A stretch of DNA of 64,000 nt from Fulvivirgaceae bacterium JP3-4 (GTDB lineage Bacteria > Bacteroidota > Bacteroidia > Cytophagales > Cyclobacteriaceae): positions 744,001-808,000 of the forward strand of contig JARKND010000004.1 in the NCBI GenBank assembly GCA_029309925.1. Reading direction: 5' to 3'. Both the position numbers and the translations under genes were made by a program. The notes beneath the pieces were generated by a model. The model ran no database searches, was not told the DNA's origin, and saw only the letters and a program-made list of their open reading frames with translations. How positions within the stretch are numbered: the stretch's first letter is position 1; the number at the start of each line of letters is the position of its first letter. This document shows, piece by piece, positions 62,089 through 64,000 of this stretch.

Positions 62089-62272
62089 CCCCCGGCTTAA
62101 GCCGGGGGTTAACACACCCAGTTTGCAATCCCCGACTTTATGACTGCCCTTCGGCTAAAGCCGATCATTGCATGGTTCGCTTCTGAATTCATATCTTTAG
62201 CTACCAATGATGCATGACTTGCAGGAAACTCTTGCAAGGTGCCGACTTAATATGCATTATGAGCTTTGTCAG
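62089..62272. repeat. REP-like unit, copy 3, running into the transposase gene
   Basis: This copy matches the first about 184 bp of copies 1 and 2 and continues into the intact transposase start. Its divergence from the others begins at about codon 5 of the gene, which shows that copies 1 and 2 derive from the 5' end of this element. Confidence 0.75.
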
Positions 62273-62693
62273 AATCCTCGTGCACGTGGTGTGGAGTACT
62301 AAATACCGAGAGCCGGTGCTCTCAAACGAAAAACGACAACTCCTGTTTGATCATATCTATCAAAATGCCAAATCAAAAAACATTCGTTTACTATCAATTG
62401 GTGGATTTGTTGACCATGTCCATTGTCTGATTAGTTTGAATAAAGATGATAGCATCGCCAGGACTATTCAGTTACTAAAAGGCGAATCCTCAAACTGGGC
62501 GAACAAGAGAAACATTTTTCCTAGCAGGTTAATGTGGGCAGAAGACTATTTTGCAGTTTCAGTTAGTGTAGGCGCAGTGAACTCCATCAAAAATTATATT
62601 GCTAATCAAGAAGCTCATCATTCAAACATGTCGTTTGATGATGAGTTCGAAAGCTTTAAAATACGGCTCGCTTTGGACAGTTTGAATGAGTGA
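62259..62693 (+). CDS. REP-associated tyrosine transposase (IS200-like, RAYT)
   Basis: This is a single-strand DNA transposase of the Y1/HUH family. The protein is 144 residues from the ATG at 62259, because the frame's earlier ATG lies in the repeat leader. It has the N-terminal strand RILVHVVWSTKYREPVL, the HUH-type metal motif GGFVDHVHCLISL near residue 53 and the nucleophile Tyr in SIKNYIANQEAHH near residue 112. The small size and the adjacent GGCTWWAGCC hairpins fit the RAYT group, which mobilises REP-like palindromes. The gene appears intact. Copies of its leader without the gene stand in tandem just upstream. Confidence 0.9.
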   Translation: MSFVRILVHVVWSTKYREPVLSNEKRQLLFDHIYQNAKSKNIRLLSIGGFVDHVHCLISLNKDDSIARTIQLLKGESSNWANKRNIFPSRLMWAEDYFAVSVSVGAVNSIKNYIANQEAHHSNMSFDDEFESFKIRLALDSLNE

Positions 62694-62750
62694 TTCCGTA
62701 TGTGAACATTTATCGGGAGCAACTCTAACCCTCAGCTACAAATACAAAAC

Positions 62751-62782
62751 AAAAAAGGCCAACCATTGCTGATCGACCTTTT
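62751..62782 (-). terminator. Terminator of rseP
   Basis: An 8-pair stem (AAAAGGTC / GGCCTTTT with one G-T pair) is followed on the minus strand by a T-run (TTTTTTGTTTTG), 23 bp after the rseP stop. Confidence 0.75.
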
Positions 62783-62804
62783 CAATGTCGTGATATAAAT
62801 TCTT

Positions 62805-64000
62805 CTAATTAAAGATCTTGATGATATCGTTCGCGAAGATGAAGACCATCAGCGCCAGCAGGAACACCATGCCGACTTTCTGTGCGTTCTCCAGGAACTT
62901 GTCCGAAGGTTTTCTTCTGGAGATGATCTCGTAGCTCAGAAACATCACGTGTCCACCATCAAGTGCCGGGATTGGCAGGAGGTTCATGAATGCAAGCACC
63001 AGTGAAAGAACTCCCGTTAGTTGCCAGAAGCGCTCCCAGTCCCAGTTTGAACCGAAGGCCTGCATGATCCCGATAGGGCCTGACAATGACTCCTTAGGTG
63101 AAAGGACTCCGGAGATCACTTTGCCAAAGGCTGTGATCTGCGTCTTCAATGTGGTGAAGGCTCTTTCTGTGCCCAGTGGAATGGATTCAATAAATCCGTA
63201 TTTAATGTGAACCTTGGCGTGATCGAGATAGTTTTCGTCAATCATCGGAGTGTAACCGATCTGGTTTTTCTCGTTCCTGAAATCTTCTTTGAAAGTCAGC
63301 ACCTGCTCGCCACGCACGATCTTGAACGAGATTGTATCGCCCTGAAAGCTTTTAGTTGCATCGTAAACCTCATCAAAATACTTTACCGGTTTCCCGTTGA
63401 ACTCGATGAAGCGGTCGCCTTGCTGCAGACTGATGCGATCGGCTAGCGTGTTCTCTGCTACTTTGCCTACAACAGGGGGAAATCGGAAGAGCACGAAGTT
63501 CTGTGCGTTCTCCTTCTTATTGAATTTTTGAATAAAGTTTGCAGGAATGTTGATGTCAACGAGCTTGCCATCACGCTCTACCGTGTAGTAGGCATCGGTG
63601 CCAAGCAGTGTCTCCGGCTTGATGATGTCCTCAAGGTATTTAAAATCCTTACCGTTGATCTTAACGATCTTGTCTCCGGTCTTCAGGCCGATCTCCTGGC
63701 CGACCGAGCCTACGTGAAAGCCACCGGCTTCATTTATTGCATCTTTAAGAATGTATGTATCTCCATACGTGTAAGTGATTCCGATAAAGATGAGCACACC
63801 AACGATGACGTTGACAAAAATACCTCCAAGCATAACGATCAATCGCTGCCAGGCCGGTTTAGACCGGAATTCCCACGGCTGCGGTTCCTGCTTCATAGTC
63901 TCGGTATCGAGCGACTCATCGATCATTCCCGAAATCTTAACATATCCACCCAGTGGAATTGCGCTGATGGCATATTCCGTTTCACCTTTTTTAAATGACC
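62805..64000 (-). CDS. rseP: Site-2 metalloprotease RseP, N-terminus cut by window edge
   Basis: RseP is an intramembrane zinc protease that cleaves anti-sigma factors and signal peptides in the inner membrane. The frame is open to the right edge (visible start FKKGETEYAISAIPLGGYVKISGM), so about the first 50-60 residues, including the HExxH motif, lie outside. Visible parts are a membrane segment (LIVMLGGIFVNVIVGVLIFI), two PDZ domains (about DAINEAGGFHVGSVGQEIGLKTGD and PPVVGKVAENTLADRISLQQGD), and the C-terminal LLPIPALDGGHVMFL with the third zinc ligand. A final membrane helix follows. Confidence 0.95.
   Translation of the reverse strand, partial: SFKKGETEYAISAIPLGGYVKISGMIDESLDTETMKQEPQPWEFRSKPAWQRLIVMLGGIFVNVIVGVLIFIGITYTYGDTYILKDAINEAGGFHVGSVGQEIGLKTGDKIVKINGKDFKYLEDIIKPETLLGTDAYYTVERDGKLVDINIPANFIQKFNKKENAQNFVLFRFPPVVGKVAENTLADRISLQQGDRFIEFNGKPVKYFDEVYDATKSFQGDTISFKIVRGEQVLTFKEDFRNEKNQIGYTPMIDENYLDHAKVHIKYGFIESIPLGTERAFTTLKTQITAFGKVISGVLSPKESLSGPIGIMQAFGSNWDWERFWQLTGVLSLVLAFMNLLPIPALDGGHVMFLSYEIISRRKPSDKFLENAQKVGMVFLLALMVFIFANDIIKIFN

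Noticed and set aside
61573-62272. Regularly repeated units resembling a CRISPR array
   Set aside because: Only three long units (about 258 bp) with near-identical content and no short repeat/unique spacer alternation; explained by tandem REP-like elements.

Overview
The window comes from a member of the Bacteroidota, most likely the order Cytophagales. The evidence is the gene content (an mraZ-dcw cluster with Bacteroidota-type FtsL, a MraY with a long extra loop and no murF or ddl, the TAnnTTTG promoter box in front of several genes, many small outer-membrane beta-barrels and SxC lipoproteins, a head-GIN protein, and an OmpA protein with PD40 repeats). No rRNA, tRNA, prophage or CRISPR array was seen.

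Layout. 1-436: C-terminal piece of a caspase-like protease entering from the left edge. 694-17340 (minus strand): the division and cell wall cluster, transcribed right to left as mraZ, rsmH, ftsL, ftsI, murE, mraY, murD, ftsW, murG, murC, ftsQ, ftsA, ftsZ, with a promoter overlapped by three MraZ-box decamers and a terminator after ftsZ. Two small four-helix-bundle (23S-IVS family) genes interrupt the cluster, after mraZ and after murE. 17416-26089: a CoA-transferase, a TlpA-type lipoprotein, mnmA, a DUF502 protein, cmk with a tiny coupled lipoprotein gene, unknown genes and a MATE exporter. 26282-34553: envelope genes (beta-barrels, a repeat lipoprotein, a beta-propeller/caspase protein, a head-GIN lipoprotein) and an aldehyde dehydrogenase. 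34792-37404: rplM-rpsI-rpsB-tsf. 37711-42803: a pseudouridine synthase, a PhoB/PhoR-like pair, a membrane aminopeptidase and recA. 43143-53677: an ABC permease, queA, ispD, PEP synthase, ettA, a lipid A-type acyltransferase and small genes. 53720-64000: SixA-like phosphatase, hslU, lon, an OmpA/PD40 protein, a REP-like repeat block with its Y1 transposase, and rseP cut by the right edge.

The most unusual signal is a group of intergenic elements. At a dozen places the intergenic DNA holds degenerate tandem arrays with a strict 7- or 8-base period. Each place has its own unit, and most have a second array facing the first as an inverted repeat. Two of these inverted pairs enclose the four-helix-bundle genes inside the dcw cluster, giving about 0.45-0.5 kb units that resemble the intervening sequences of 23S rRNA. 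The gene-less pairs look like the same architecture without cargo. A second, unrelated repeat system, 257-259 bp units with GGCTWWAGCC hairpins next to a RAYT transposase, occupies 61.5-62.7 kb.

Gene starts were adjusted from the longest open frame where an internal ATG, a lipobox or family length argued for it; these choices are stated per gene. All family assignments are from reading motifs by eye, without database searches.
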